Below are positions 7,927 through 18,178 of a stretch of 64,000 bases of DNA, piece after piece. The DNA comes from Actinophytocola oryzae (lineage in GTDB: Bacteria > Actinomycetota > Actinomycetes > Mycobacteriales > Pseudonocardiaceae), in contig NZ_SOCP01000019.1 in NCBI RefSeq assembly GCF_004364325.1, forward strand, positions 1 through 64,000, written 5' to 3'. A program made the translations under genes and the position numbers. Below the pieces are notes generated by a model. The model worked only from the letters and a program-made list of their open reading frames with translations, was not told the DNA's origin and did no database searches. Position 1 is the stretch's first letter. Every line of letters begins with the position of its first letter.

Positions 7927-10320
7927 ATGACCCAGTTGGCGGGTGGTAGTGAATCACTCACCAGCCTGCTACTCCCCGGGACGGGAGACGACCCGGTGCT
8001 GGACGGTCTAGCGTTCAGCACCTTCATCGACGGCACGATGTCCGTGCCGGTGTCTCCGGTCGACCAGCTACTGGTTGCGGTCAGCCGTCGTCTGATCCGC
8101 GAGGTCCCCTCGGCTGATATGGCAGTGTTACAGCTTCCGCGCGCCCGCCACCGGATCGCGCTCACGCTGGCCATCTGTATGCACCTGCTGCGCCTGAAGG
8201 AGCGGCTGCTAGGTGGGCCGATCGTGCTCGCCGCGCTCGACGTCGACATGACCCAACGGCTGCGGACGCTCAGCATGCGCAACTACTCGAGCATCTCTCT
8301 CAGTCGGGATAACCCGCTATCAGCGCAACGGCTCACACGCACCGGCGAGCTCGCTCCGCTGGTCGGCTCGACGCCCGGGTCGGCCAACAGTTCACTGATT
8401 TACTTCAACACCCGCGTTGGCAACCCCCGGCTGGGATGCAACCCGCCGCTGGTAGTTATCGACGCGACCTCGATCACCAATCCAGACAGCCGCGCACGGG
8501 CGCTGGCCTGGGCTTCGAACCACTCGGCCGTCGCGACTATCATCGTCGGCGACATCGGCGACGAGTCACTCCTGCGGACCGTGAACGCAGCTGGTCACAC
8601 ACCCCTCGTGCTCCCCGTGACCAACGCAGAAGTGACCGCGCTGGTCTACGACCTCAACCGCCAGGAGCCTGCGCCGAGTCCGCTGTCGAGCATGTGGATG
8701 CTCTGGCAGCAAAATTTTCCGCCGCTCGACATCCATCATGCCGGCGACGCTGAACTCAACGCCGCGATCGCCCGTGCATTCGCCTGCCTGGCCACTCGGC
8801 CCGATGGGCAAATGCCGCTGGCGCTCGATTGTCCGACTAAGTTGCTCAACGCTGGCACCCGCCTTGCGGCGACAGTGCGTGACTACCGCAGAGCCTGCGC
8901 TCTGGCGAACCTATCTGGGGAGGGACCGGAGCCACTTCGACGAGTGCTCAAGCGCCAGACGTTCAGCGGGCACGGGCCGTGGCAGCCATGGGGCGTTGCC
9001 CGCTGGGGAGAACTCAAGGTCGCGGTCGAAACATTGTGGCGGCAACTCGACGAGTGCAATCCGAAGCTCTCCTTGCTGTGGGAGATGCTCGACCAGGCCG
9101 ACCGTAGCGGCGTTGGCCAGATCCTGATCCGATGCCACAGCAAGGCGGCAGCGGCAGCCACAAAGGCCTCGCTCACCGGCGAGGGACGGACCGACGCGCA
9201 GCTCGCCCTGTGGGAGCGGGTCGGTGCGAGGGTCGAGGTCACCACCTTCGCTACGAGGTACTCACCAGGCCACGCCGACGTCCAGATCCTCACTGGCAAC
9301 CCGCCGCCATGGCACTTCTCGCTACTGTTTGGCGGCGAGGCATCCGCAAACTGGCTACTCGCCTACGACGCCGAGCATGCCGCCCTTCGACGGCAGGTGC
9401 GTCGCTGGCAGGACAGCACCGACGCGCGGCGGAGCACCACGTTCCGAGCACTCGGTGCGGCGGAGCCCGCGCCCGTCGCGGGCCCGATATCCGACGCTGA
9501 AGGCGAACCCGCCTTCAGCGATCCACCCGAGCTGAGCCTGCCCGGCCTGTCGATCCTCGATGTGCTCGACCGCGCGAGCACCGCGATGGATTCGCCATCG
9601 ATCATCGGCGCACCCCCCGGTGGCTGGCGCAGCTCCGGTACGATCCGAAGCTGCATTCCGGTCAAGCTCGACGACGGCCGGACATGGTGGGTACCCAACG
9701 AAGAAGACCGCAACGGCGATCTGGCGACGCCCGTGCTCGTCGTCACTGCCGCCCGCCAGAAGTACATGCCTCTGCGCCAGGTCTCGCCCGGCGACGTGAT
9801 CATTGTCCCGGCCGGCGACGGGACCGAATCCGTACATGCACGGCTCGTCGCAATTAGCCATACCAACGACGACGTCGCTTCGCTCGACGCGATCCTCGAG
9901 CAATTCCGCAGCGCCGCCCGCAAGGTGATGGACACTAAATCCACACGACAGGCGGCAATAAAGGCGGTTCGCGACACCGGCGCGCATGCCGCAGGTCAAC
10001 TCGGTCTTTGGGCCAGCGGACAGACGATCGCCCCAAAATCTCCTGATGACATCGCCGCGGTATTCCGCGCCGCACAGCAGCCGGCCCCCGACCTGCAGCT
10101 ACTAAATAGCGTCGCCGGGACACTACGCACCCTGCACCGCTCACTAGGCCGCTTCGTGACGGCACTTGCAGCCGGCCGTGCCGACGACACCGTCGAACAG
10201 CTTCGCCGCCTCGTCGGCGACAGCGCCGACGAGCTCCTCGATGAATTCGTTGCCGCTACGGTCACCGAAGTCGGCTCTTCTACAAACGTGCCCGCAAACC
10301 TCGTCGGGCGGCTCCGCTGA
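7927..10320 (+). CDS. drmE: DrmE-like protein, first gene of DISARM-like locus
   Basis: The protein has 797 residues and no clean catalytic signature. Its N-terminal part (residues about 50-230) has a RecA-like feel: PRARHRIALTLAICMHLLRLKE and LVVIDATSITNPDSRARALAWASNHS. The middle has a segment reminiscent of a helicase-like second domain (ILIRCHSKAAAAATKASL and HADVQILTGNPPPWHFSLLFGGEA). The size and the position directly before drmA match DrmE of class 2 DISARM. I assign it on context rather than on a memorised sequence match. The role of DrmE is unknown. The start ATG follows TGTGGGGGT. Confidence 0.55.
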   Translation: MTQLAGGSESLTSLLLPGTGDDPVLDGLAFSTFIDGTMSVPVSPVDQLLVAVSRRLIREVPSADMAVLQLPRARHRIALTLAICMHLLRLKERLLGGPIVLAALDVDMTQRLRTLSMRNYSSISLSRDNPLSAQRLTRTGELAPLVGSTPGSANSSLIYFNTRVGNPRLGCNPPLVVIDATSITNPDSRARALAWASNHSAVATIIVGDIGDESLLRTVNAAGHTPLVLPVTNAEVTALVYDLNRQEPAPSPLSSMWMLWQQNFPPLDIHHAGDAELNAAIARAFACLATRPDGQMPLALDCPTKLLNAGTRLAATVRDYRRACALANLSGEGPEPLRRVLKRQTFSGHGPWQPWGVARWGELKVAVETLWRQLDECNPKLSLLWEMLDQADRSGVGQILIRCHSKAAAAATKASLTGEGRTDAQLALWERVGARVEVTTFATRYSPGHADVQILTGNPPPWHFSLLFGGEASANWLLAYDAEHAALRRQVRRWQDSTDARRSTTFRALGAAEPAPVAGPISDAEGEPAFSDPPELSLPGLSILDVLDRASTAMDSPSIIGAPPGGWRSSGTIRSCIPVKLDDGRTWWVPNEEDRNGDLATPVLVVTAARQKYMPLRQVSPGDVIIVPAGDGTESVHARLVAISHTNDDVASLDAILEQFRSAARKVMDTKSTRQAAIKAVRDTGAHAAGQLGLWASGQTIAPKSPDDIAAVFRAAQQPAPDLQLLNSVAGTLRTLHRSLGRFVTALAAGRADDTVEQLRRLVGDSADELLDEFVAATVTEVGSSTNVPANLVGRLR

Positions 10321-10488
10321 TCGCGGCACCCGTCCTTGTCGTCGAGGAGGCGTAGGCTTTGCCGAACCGCCGCGACCGCGCGACGCACAACTACATGGTC
10401 CTTTTGTTGAACCCCTTGGGGTTGGGGCGGCCCGCATGCAACGCCGGTGTCCAGCCGGATCTCACCTTTCGTAGAAGGAGGAATGTCT

Positions 10489-13400
10489 ATGACCGGCCCC
10501 CGTGGCTCCACCAGCCCCATTCCGCCTGCCGGCGCATCTCAGGGTTCGGCCAACCGGGCCGAGGAAATCCTCGTCCACCACATCCTTCAGGACTTGGTGG
10601 AAGCCCTGACCGACCGAAGTGGCGGCGACCATCCTTTTCCGTGGTCTCCTGAGCAGAAGGTCTGCGTCGGCGTGCTTGGGGTCACGATTACCCCGCCGCC
10701 GGCGGTTACCGGAAGCAGCTCCGCCGCCCCGAACGGCGGGGAGGACAGCGCTGGCACCACGCCGTCCGCCACCGCGCCCCCGGTCGAGAACCGCGGAGTG
10801 ATCGGCCTGGACTTCGTCGTGGATGGCACCCCGGCAACCGTTGACCTCACCATCGACGTCGACTACGCCATCTACCAACAGCTGCTGCCTGCCTTTACTG
10901 ACGTGTCCGCGGAGGCCGCACGGCGAGCCGCGGCAGCCGTGACGAACCCCCGTCGCAGACCCACAGTCCCCTTGAGTCCGACCTGGCGCCGCGACCAGCG
11001 GCACGTCACGTTGAGCTTGTTGCTCCCCGTCACCGGGAACGAGCACACCATCACTAGCAGCGAATTGAGTGGTGGCTGCCCTCTGGCGACCGACGCGACG
11101 AAGGCTGTGGCCAATCACTACACCGACCCGGCGGCACTGTGGAAACTCACGAACAACCAGACGCTACCGGTCGCGGCCGCGTCGGGCACTGAGGCCGCCT
11201 TTCGTCAGGCAGTCGGCGCCCGCCGCGACGTATCGTGGATCCCAGTCGCACCGGTGCCGCGCCTGACTGTCTCAACGCTGCCGACCGTCGACGGGAACAC
11301 TGCCGTGTCGGTGTCGATCACCAACGCCCTCGAGCTTCCGGCGCGCGACCTACAGGACCTTTCCCTGTACGACACCAAGATATCGGTGACCGTCAACGCG
11401 CCTGCGCTGTTGCCGCGGCGGCTCGGCTTCGCGGACGACGACTGTCGCTACGCTGGCTTCGCCACGGTCCCTGGTCGGGGGCGCGGCTGCGTCGCCCGCG
11501 CAGGGGACGCACCGAACGTCGTGGTCGCTGAGACCCTCCCGATACACACCCAATACCACGCCAACTCCGCCCAGCCTGTCGACATCTCCTTCGGCAACCT
11601 CGCCGCCAACTGGGCGGCCGCACTGCCCGCGCTAGCCTTGGAGATGCGAGCGTTCCATCACGGCTGGGACTTCAGCGCTGCCAGAACCCCGGATGAACGG
11701 CTCCAGATCGAAGACCTCCGCGATCGGTTCGAGGCGGAGGTGCAGCGCTTCGTACTTGGCCTGGACCTGCTCCGAGCCGATCCTAACCTCGCCCGAGCTT
11801 TCGAGCTCGCCAACAACGCCTTCGCCGATTCGCGCGGCTCAACCGCACAATGGCGGCTCTTCCAACTAGTCTTCATTGTTTCCGAACTCGCAGCGCTCGC
11901 CGGCCGCGAAAACCCGACCGATCCGCGCCTTCGAGGCGAACTCGATGCGGTCGACGTGCTCTGGTTCCCCACCGGCGGCGGTAAAACCGAGGCGTACCTC
12001 GGGCTGATCATCGTCGCCCTCTTCTACGACCGACTGCGTGGCAAGCAGCGAGGGACCAGCGCATGGCTGCTCTTTCCGCTACGGATGCTATCCGTGCAGC
12101 AACTCTCGCGCGTCAACGAGATCCTGCACCACGCCGACGCGGCCCGCACGGCAGAGAACCTCAGGGGGGACGCTTTCACCCTCGGCTACTTCGTCGGCGC
12201 AGGCAACACCCCGAACCGTCTCGCCTACCCAGACGCCCACGGCTGGTGGCCGGGTCTGATGGAGTTTGCTCAATGGTCCGAGCCTGACCGTGACACCAAG
12301 CGCCTCGTCGGCGCGTGCCCCGCCTGCAGCAACAAGAACAGCATCGGTCTGGACGTCGACCTTGCCGACCAGCGCCTCCTCCACCGGTGCCGTGCCTGTG
12401 GGCACATTTTGCCGATCCACGCCAGCGACGATGAGGTCACCCGCTACCAATCCTCGGTCATCGTGTCGACGGTTGACAAGATCTGTGCCTTCGCCCGCAA
12501 CGGCCAGCTCACGGCCATCAACCGCGGCCCCCGGGCCAAATGCCCCCAGCACGGCTGGTACACACACAAGAGCTGCATCGCCAAGGACTGCTCGGCGCCA
12601 CCGGCGACGCACACGGCGCCAACGGGTTTCAAGGACCCGACACCAGCCCTGTGGATCCAGGATGAGCTGCACCTGGTTAGGGAAGAGCTCGGAGTGTTTG
12701 CCGCCCACTACCACACTCTCCTGGCCGAGCTCGCCCGCGGCGCTGGCAACGAGCCATCCAAGATCATTGCCGCCACCGCCACCATCGAGCAGTTCGAAGA
12801 CCAACTGTCACAGGTCTATGGCCGCCGCCCCAGAATGTTCCCTACCGGCGGCGGCACATTGGCCCGGTCCTTCTACACGACGACCACCGACGACGTGCGA
12901 CGCATCTACCTCGGTGTGCTCCCCGCCGGCGGCGGGACGGTCAAGGTCGACCTCGCCGGCATCGTCACCGCCCGCATCATCGAGCGCATCCACCACCTCA
13001 CCGACGACCCGGCCCCGTTGCTGGCCACGATGACCGCCGTCGGCGTCACGCGCACAGTGACCGAAGCCCGGTCGATGCTCTTCTACTACGAGCTGGCCCT
13101 TGCCTACGTCAACTCCAAGGCGCACGGAGTCGCCATCCTTGACGACCTCAACCGCCTGTCAGAGCACCTCATCAACTCCGGCACCGACCGGGTGAGGTCC
13201 GAGTACCTCAGCGGCGAGACGTCGCTCGGAGAGCTCGCCGCCATCGTCGCCGCAATTCAGGACTCCAACTCAAGAACCAGACGAGCGGATCGCATCCGTG
13301 GCTTGGTCGGCACCTCGGTCGTCTCCCACGGCGTGGACCTCGACCGCCTCAACTTCGAGATCCTCGCCGGAATGCCGCCCTCCTACGCCCACTACATCCA

Positions 13401-13965
13401 GGCAACCGCGCGTGCCGGCCGTAGCCACGTCGGGCTGGTCATCGACATCTTCGACCGTGCCAACCGTCGCGAGACCTCGATGTACCAGAGCTTTTTCACC
13501 ACTCACGCCGCGCTTGAGCGCATGGTCGAGCCTGTGCCGGTGAACCGCTTCGCCAGCCGCGCCGTCGAGCGGACGTTGCCTGGCATCGTCTGCGCCCTGT
13601 TGTGGGACGAGACCCGCGCCGCCACCTGGGGGACGACCGAGGACATCCGCACCACCCGCCGGTTCCGTGACTGGTGGAATGCTCGAGCCACCAACTTCCT
13701 GCCCCAGGTCGCTGACCGACTTGCACGGGCGTACCGCTGTCCGGTTCCCGACCCCGCCATGGCGGCCGACGAGCAGCGGCTCGTCGACGATGCCATGCGC
13801 CGTTGGGACCAGATAGAACGACCGCGCATCCAGCAATGGCAGTCCGACTACCTCACTGACCTGTTCACCAGCCCTGCCATGACCAGCCTCCGCGACGTGG
13901 ACCCCCCGGCCGAGTTCCGGGGCGGCAACCGCGCCGAGCAGGTCATTTCTCGCCTCTACGCTTGA
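10489..13965 (+). CDS. drmA: DISARM helicase DrmA
   Basis: This is a superfamily-2 helicase of 1158 residues. Visible motifs are Walker A WFPTGGGKT (about residue 495), DELH in WIQDELHLV (about 725), the ATAT motif (about 760), and motifs V and VI in TSVVSHGVDL and QATARAGR (about 971). Two Cys clusters lie between motifs I and II (CPAC...CRAC near 610-635, then CPQHGW...CIAKDC near 685-698) and probably bind zinc. This layout is that of DrmA, the core helicase of DISARM anti-phage systems, which is thought to act with DrmB on incoming phage DNA. Of several in-frame starts, ATG 10489 sits seven bases after GGAGG. Confidence 0.85.
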   Translation: MTGPRGSTSPIPPAGASQGSANRAEEILVHHILQDLVEALTDRSGGDHPFPWSPEQKVCVGVLGVTITPPPAVTGSSSAAPNGGEDSAGTTPSATAPPVENRGVIGLDFVVDGTPATVDLTIDVDYAIYQQLLPAFTDVSAEAARRAAAAVTNPRRRPTVPLSPTWRRDQRHVTLSLLLPVTGNEHTITSSELSGGCPLATDATKAVANHYTDPAALWKLTNNQTLPVAAASGTEAAFRQAVGARRDVSWIPVAPVPRLTVSTLPTVDGNTAVSVSITNALELPARDLQDLSLYDTKISVTVNAPALLPRRLGFADDDCRYAGFATVPGRGRGCVARAGDAPNVVVAETLPIHTQYHANSAQPVDISFGNLAANWAAALPALALEMRAFHHGWDFSAARTPDERLQIEDLRDRFEAEVQRFVLGLDLLRADPNLARAFELANNAFADSRGSTAQWRLFQLVFIVSELAALAGRENPTDPRLRGELDAVDVLWFPTGGGKTEAYLGLIIVALFYDRLRGKQRGTSAWLLFPLRMLSVQQLSRVNEILHHADAARTAENLRGDAFTLGYFVGAGNTPNRLAYPDAHGWWPGLMEFAQWSEPDRDTKRLVGACPACSNKNSIGLDVDLADQRLLHRCRACGHILPIHASDDEVTRYQSSVIVSTVDKICAFARNGQLTAINRGPRAKCPQHGWYTHKSCIAKDCSAPPATHTAPTGFKDPTPALWIQDELHLVREELGVFAAHYHTLLAELARGAGNEPSKIIAATATIEQFEDQLSQVYGRRPRMFPTGGGTLARSFYTTTTDDVRRIYLGVLPAGGGTVKVDLAGIVTARIIERIHHLTDDPAPLLATMTAVGVTRTVTEARSMLFYYELALAYVNSKAHGVAILDDLNRLSEHLINSGTDRVRSEYLSGETSLGELAAIVAAIQDSNSRTRRADRIRGLVGTSVVSHGVDLDRLNFEILAGMPPSYAHYIQATARAGRSHVGLVIDIFDRANRRETSMYQSFFTTHAALERMVEPVPVNRFASRAVERTLPGIVCALLWDETRAATWGTTEDIRTTRRFRDWWNARATNFLPQVADRLARAYRCPVPDPAMAADEQRLVDDAMRRWDQIERPRIQQWQSDYLTDLFTSPAMTSLRDVDPPAEFRGGNRAEQVISRLYA

Positions 13966-13978
13966 GAGGAATCAGACC

Positions 13979-15799
13979 ATGCAGCGCTCCACCACACAGG
14001 TCCTATACCGCTACCTTCCCGACGCCGTTTTCTCTCACGAGGAGGGCTTCTACGCGCGCGTCCACCACATTGGTGGATCCCGCGTCGGCAACATCAACCA
14101 GATGGTCCTGCTCGGCGAGCTCGCCGAGGAGATCAGCCGCTGGTATCCCGGCCAGGTCGGAATTCCCAACCCGCGAACCAACCCCGACGAATACGTGATC
14201 CTCAAGCCCGAGGAGGTTGTGTGGGACGTCTTCCCACTCACCTTCGAGTGCACCAATTCCGGCTGCGGCCGCATCTCACGGTGGTGGCGCCAGGACAAGC
14301 TCATCAACGACACGAACGCCACCGGTCAGCTCCGCTGCTCGCACTGCTCCTCCAAGCTGCGCCAGCTCCGATACCTGACCGCCCACAACTGTGGCGCGAT
14401 GGAGCCCCTCCACACCCCAAGCTGCCCCACCTGCAACAACGCCACGAACATGTACCTTGAGGACCTGGGTTCATTCCGCACGTCATCGTGGCGCTGCCGT
14501 ACTTGCGGCAGCGCTCTGAGCACCCGCTTCACGCCCTGCGACTGCCGCCAGTACGCCCGGCCAGGTAGCCAGCCCTACCGCCAGGGGTACACCGCCCGGG
14601 ACCAGCGCCTCTGGTACCCGCAGACCTTAACCATCCTGAACATCTCCAATCAGACTTACGACAACTTGCAGCGCCACAACAACCGCGGGATCCCAGCGCT
14701 GGCATCGTGGCTCGGAGACCAGCAGTCCCTCGCCGTTTCACTCGCCGAGCTCGACCGGCCCGCGACGGGCACGCGGATGTCGGCCAGGAAGTGGGCCGAG
14801 ACCGAAGGGAAGCTACGGGCAGCTGGCGTCGCTGAGGACGTCATCGACAATGTCCGCTCGATGCAGGGCCCAGCCACGGCCGGGCCGTCGGCGATCGTGG
14901 CTGGCGTCAGCGCTCAGGTCATCGACATGGCCCGCGCTCTGCCCATGGTGGAACGCGCCGGATTGTTCGACCACAACGTCATCAACGACCGCCGTAGCTT
15001 CGACGACGTCCAGGCGGCCGTATCTGGGACCGCCGCGGCCGCTGGTGTGTTCGTTGCCTCCGCAACCATGGCAGCCCTGGGCATGGAGGACATCTCCGTC
15101 ACGCAGCGCTTCCCGATCGTGGTCGCCAGCTACGGCTACACCCGAGCGGTGCGCGAACCTGGCCGGGCGCATCTACGCACCTACGCAATACCGCGCCAGT
15201 ACAGCAACAAGACCCCGATCTTTGCCGTGCCGGCAAACACGGAAGCGCTGCTGATCACCTTCGACGCGGCGACAATCCTCGGCTTCCTCCAGCATCGCGG
15301 CCTGTGGACGGGCCTAGCTCCGGCAACAAGCCGCGATGCCAAGGTGTCGGTCGCCGAGATCCTGGCAGCCGACCTCGACGTCGGTGGTGACGGCACCGCC
15401 GGGGTTGTCCGTCGCTTAGTGCACTCAGCTTCGCACGCCCTGCTCCGCGCTCTCGACGACGGCCAGAGCGGGTTCGGCGAGTCCAGCCTCGCAGAATGGA
15501 TCGTGCCCAACGCTTTGACCTCGGCGATCTACGTGGCGTCCTATGCTGAATTCACCCTCGGAGCGTTCGACACCGTTCAGCGACGCCGAATTGGACCGTG
15601 GCTCAATCGGGTCGCGGATGAGATCGACCACTGCGACAACGACCCGCTGTGCTCCCAAACCTCGCGACACCGACCACACGCCGCCTGCGACCGCTGCCTG
15701 CACCTATCGTTTGGATGCAGGACCTGGAACGCCGACCTCGACCGTAGGCTACTGCGCAGTTTTTGGTTGTGGACGCGTCAGCGGGCCGCGACGCCCTGA
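13979..15799 (+). CDS. drmB: DISARM protein DrmB (DUF1998)
   Basis: The 606-residue protein has four Cys pairs in its first third (CTNSGCGR, CSHCSS, CPTCNN, CRTCGS), indicating zinc ribbons. Its C-terminal DUF1998 domain shows HSASHALLRALDDG, SLAEWIVPNALTSAIYVASYAEFTLGAF, and the Cys-rich end DPLCSQ...CDRCLHLSFGC...LDRRLL. DUF1998 proteins pair with helicases, and DrmA-DrmB is the conserved DISARM core that forms a DNA-binding complex. The gene starts 13 bases after drmA with a GAGAGGA site. Confidence 0.85.
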   Translation: MQRSTTQVLYRYLPDAVFSHEEGFYARVHHIGGSRVGNINQMVLLGELAEEISRWYPGQVGIPNPRTNPDEYVILKPEEVVWDVFPLTFECTNSGCGRISRWWRQDKLINDTNATGQLRCSHCSSKLRQLRYLTAHNCGAMEPLHTPSCPTCNNATNMYLEDLGSFRTSSWRCRTCGSALSTRFTPCDCRQYARPGSQPYRQGYTARDQRLWYPQTLTILNISNQTYDNLQRHNNRGIPALASWLGDQQSLAVSLAELDRPATGTRMSARKWAETEGKLRAAGVAEDVIDNVRSMQGPATAGPSAIVAGVSAQVIDMARALPMVERAGLFDHNVINDRRSFDDVQAAVSGTAAAAGVFVASATMAALGMEDISVTQRFPIVVASYGYTRAVREPGRAHLRTYAIPRQYSNKTPIFAVPANTEALLITFDAATILGFLQHRGLWTGLAPATSRDAKVSVAEILAADLDVGGDGTAGVVRRLVHSASHALLRALDDGQSGFGESSLAEWIVPNALTSAIYVASYAEFTLGAFDTVQRRRIGPWLNRVADEIDHCDNDPLCSQTSRHRPHAACDRCLHLSFGCRTWNADLDRRLLRSFWLWTRQRAATP

Positions 15800-15830
15800 C
15801 CCACAGGTACGGCTCGCCCGCACGCCGAAG

Positions 15831-16100
15831 TTGCTCGCGGATACCGGCAGCAGCCACCAAGGCACGGGTAGTTTCGCGGCGAAAGCTTCATCCGGAGCAC
15901 TGACATTCCCCAACCACCATGGGTCCATGCCAAGGTGTGTGATCGCCGACCCGGCCAGCGTCCAGTTCACCACAGGCCAGGCGGAGCAGTTCGGCGTGTT
16001 CTTCCAGCAGTTCGATACCATCGGCTTGTTCGTTGCCGCACCAACTCTTGGGGGGTCCTGCCATACGAGGCAACCAATGTCGGGCATAGTGGAGCGATGA
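15831..16100 (+). CDS. Small ORF coupled to the DISARM-like methylase
   Basis: The frame between drmB and the methylase reads TGQAEQFGVFFQQFDTIGLF with strong G/C bias in third codon positions. It ends in a TGA that overlaps the methylase ATG as ATGA. Both facts argue for real translation. The start is uncertain: TTG at 15831 gives 89 residues, ATG at 15927 gives 57. No family is recognised. An antisense frame over the same bases also reads openly but has weaker codon bias. It could be a remnant of a larger gene in the place where drmC would be expected. Confidence 0.45.
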   Translation: MLADTGSSHQGTGSFAAKASSGALTFPNHHGSMPRCVIADPASVQFTTGQAEQFGVFFQQFDTIGLFVAAPTLGGSCHTRQPMSGIVER

Positions 16101-18004
16101 TCGCTCCAGCCGGCGCTCGCCACAGCGTGCTACGCCACCTTGATGTGGTCAGCGTCAATGTCGGGGCACGTGCGGAAGCTCGGTCCCGGCAGACAGTCCT
16201 GCCACCGATCACGACCTATAGGTGGTGGGCCCGGCGCACAGAGGCTGTATCCGGAGCTCTCATCGACGCCGCTAACGCGGACCAACCGGGTCGGCTCGTC
16301 GTGGCAGACCCCTTCACTGGCGGTGGTGTGATCGCCCTATCTGCCCTGCTGCGTGGCCACCGAGTGTACGCCCAGGACATCAATCCCTGGGCGACCCAGA
16401 ACCTCACGACAATGCTGTCGCTCCCGCTGGCCGAGCACCTAGAGCCTGCAGTTGCCCGGCTACGCGCACACGTAGCGGATCTTTTGAACACTGCATATGC
16501 CACCTCCTTCGCGGACGCGACCCCAGCGACCGTCGCGCACACCATCCGGGTCGCAGTGATCGACTGCCCGAACTGTTCCGAGGACGTGCGGCTCTTCCCA
16601 TCGGGAATCGTCAGCCTCAGCGAACGCGTCGACAGGGGCGGGAACGCAGGCTGGCTCGCCTGCCCGTCCGGTCACCTGCAGCATGGCCCCGCAGATCGGC
16701 GCACGCGGTGCCGAACCTGCAAGCAACTCATCGACCCCGCAGCGCGCTATACGGCCGGACGTCAATTCCGCTGTCGGTGTGGCCACGTTGGCCGAATCTG
16801 GGAAGCAGGGCGCATCCGCTGGGAACCGACTCTCGTCGAGCGCACCATCGCTGGCCGTCGCGAAATCAGCCCGCCATCAGAGCCAGAACTCGTCGCCTCC
16901 GCAGACGCATCGTGGCCGACCCAACCTCACCTGCCCTCGATCTCTCTGGGCGAAGAGACCAGCGTGCTGCGCCGCTATGGCATGACCCGTTGGGACCACG
17001 TCATGCCACGTCGCCAGTCCGCCGTGCTCAATGCGCTTATCGGCGCGATCGATTCCTCTGCTGCGGGAAATAGGGTTGTTGCCTCGGTGCTCTACGCAGC
17101 GGTGCTTGGCTCCGTCGAAATGGCTGGCTACCTGTCCAGATGGGATTCGCGCTACCTCAAGCCCTACGAAGCGGTCGCCAATCATCGCTACAACGTCACT
17201 ACCCTGTCTGCCGAGCCAAACGTGTGGGGCGCCCCACAGTCGGGGCGTGGCACCGTTGGGCGGCGACTTGAGCACCTCGCCAAGGCAGGGAACTGGTACG
17301 CCGAACGCCTCGGCCGCATCCCCAACGTCGTTGGGCCTCTACCCGCAGGAAGGCGGCGCTCAGCCGGATCCCGCGCTCATGACGTCCGGGTCGTAGTAGG
17401 GTCCAGCACTAGACTGCTGGCCTCCAGCGACTCGATCGATCTAGTGTGCACGGATCCGCCGTACCACGACGATGTGAAGTACGGAGAGCTCTCCGAAATC
17501 TTTCGGGCGTGGGCTGGGCTCGACCTTGCACGCCTCGACGGCGAGGCAGTAGTCAGCGCCGACGGCCTCGACACGGCTGACTACGAGGCGACCCTCGAAA
17601 TTGCCTTCCGTGAAATGCGGCGTGTCCTGAAACCAGACGGCCACCTTGTCCTGTCCTACGCGAACCGGGAACCAACCGCATGGGCGGCGCTTTTCGGCGC
17701 ACTCCAGGCCGCCGGGTTCACAACCATCGGCTATCAGGTTGTACACGCCGAGAACGACGCGGACCATGCGAAGGCAAACCGCCGCGCGTGCAACCTCGAC
17801 GTGATCCTCGACCTCGTGGTCGCCGACGGCCGCCCGCTCAAGCGGTTCGCGCCACCCGTGTCACGAGTCGGAGCCCACGAGGACGCTTTTTGCCACATGC
17901 TTGGGACGTTTGCCCTCCGAGTCGGGAACCTCCAGGACACCTGGCGCGAGACGCTGAAGCACTCCATCACCACGCACCCGTTCGTAGACAAGAAGAAGGC
18001 CTGA
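16097..18004 (+). CDS. Zn-ribbon DNA methylase of DISARM-like locus (COG1743-type)
   Basis: The 635-residue protein has SAM motif I as ADPFTGGGVIALSALLRGH (about residue 72) and the amino-methylase motif TDPPYHDDVKYGELSEIF (about residue 453). In between are two Cys clusters (CPNC...CPSGH and CRTCKQL...CRCGH) that look like zinc ribbons. The D-P-P-Y motif indicates N6-adenine or N4-cytosine methylation, not 5-methylcytosine. The layout resembles adenine-specific methylases with a Zn ribbon (COG1743/DUF1156 relatives). It would mark host DNA so that the DISARM machinery spares it. The start is ATG 16097, coupled to the preceding small ORF. Confidence 0.75.
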   Translation: MIAPAGARHSVLRHLDVVSVNVGARAEARSRQTVLPPITTYRWWARRTEAVSGALIDAANADQPGRLVVADPFTGGGVIALSALLRGHRVYAQDINPWATQNLTTMLSLPLAEHLEPAVARLRAHVADLLNTAYATSFADATPATVAHTIRVAVIDCPNCSEDVRLFPSGIVSLSERVDRGGNAGWLACPSGHLQHGPADRRTRCRTCKQLIDPAARYTAGRQFRCRCGHVGRIWEAGRIRWEPTLVERTIAGRREISPPSEPELVASADASWPTQPHLPSISLGEETSVLRRYGMTRWDHVMPRRQSAVLNALIGAIDSSAAGNRVVASVLYAAVLGSVEMAGYLSRWDSRYLKPYEAVANHRYNVTTLSAEPNVWGAPQSGRGTVGRRLEHLAKAGNWYAERLGRIPNVVGPLPAGRRRSAGSRAHDVRVVVGSSTRLLASSDSIDLVCTDPPYHDDVKYGELSEIFRAWAGLDLARLDGEAVVSADGLDTADYEATLEIAFREMRRVLKPDGHLVLSYANREPTAWAALFGALQAAGFTTIGYQVVHAENDADHAKANRRACNLDVILDLVVADGRPLKRFAPPVSRVGAHEDAFCHMLGTFALRVGNLQDTWRETLKHSITTHPFVDKKKA

Positions 18005-18178
18005 GCGCCGACTCCCGCAACACCTAACTCATAGTCGCGGTAATCCGGTTCGGAGCCTGACGCCGTTCACCCGCGAATTCGCCAGAACTGAGGCGGTTGT
18101 GTTAGGAGCCTTTTCCTTGTTTAGCGCGCTGCCTCTGCGGGCACAACCGCAAGAACAATCGCACTGACCGCCACTTAC

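Noticed and set aside
7221-8282. Minus-strand open frame of 353 codons
   Set aside because: It is chance read-through antisense to the XRE and DrmE-like genes. Only the Nudix-like part (7334-7690) has meaning, and that is broken.
15749-16123. Minus-strand 124-codon frame between drmB and the methylase
   Set aside because: It reads openly, but third-position bias favours the plus-strand frame that ends in ATGA with the methylase.
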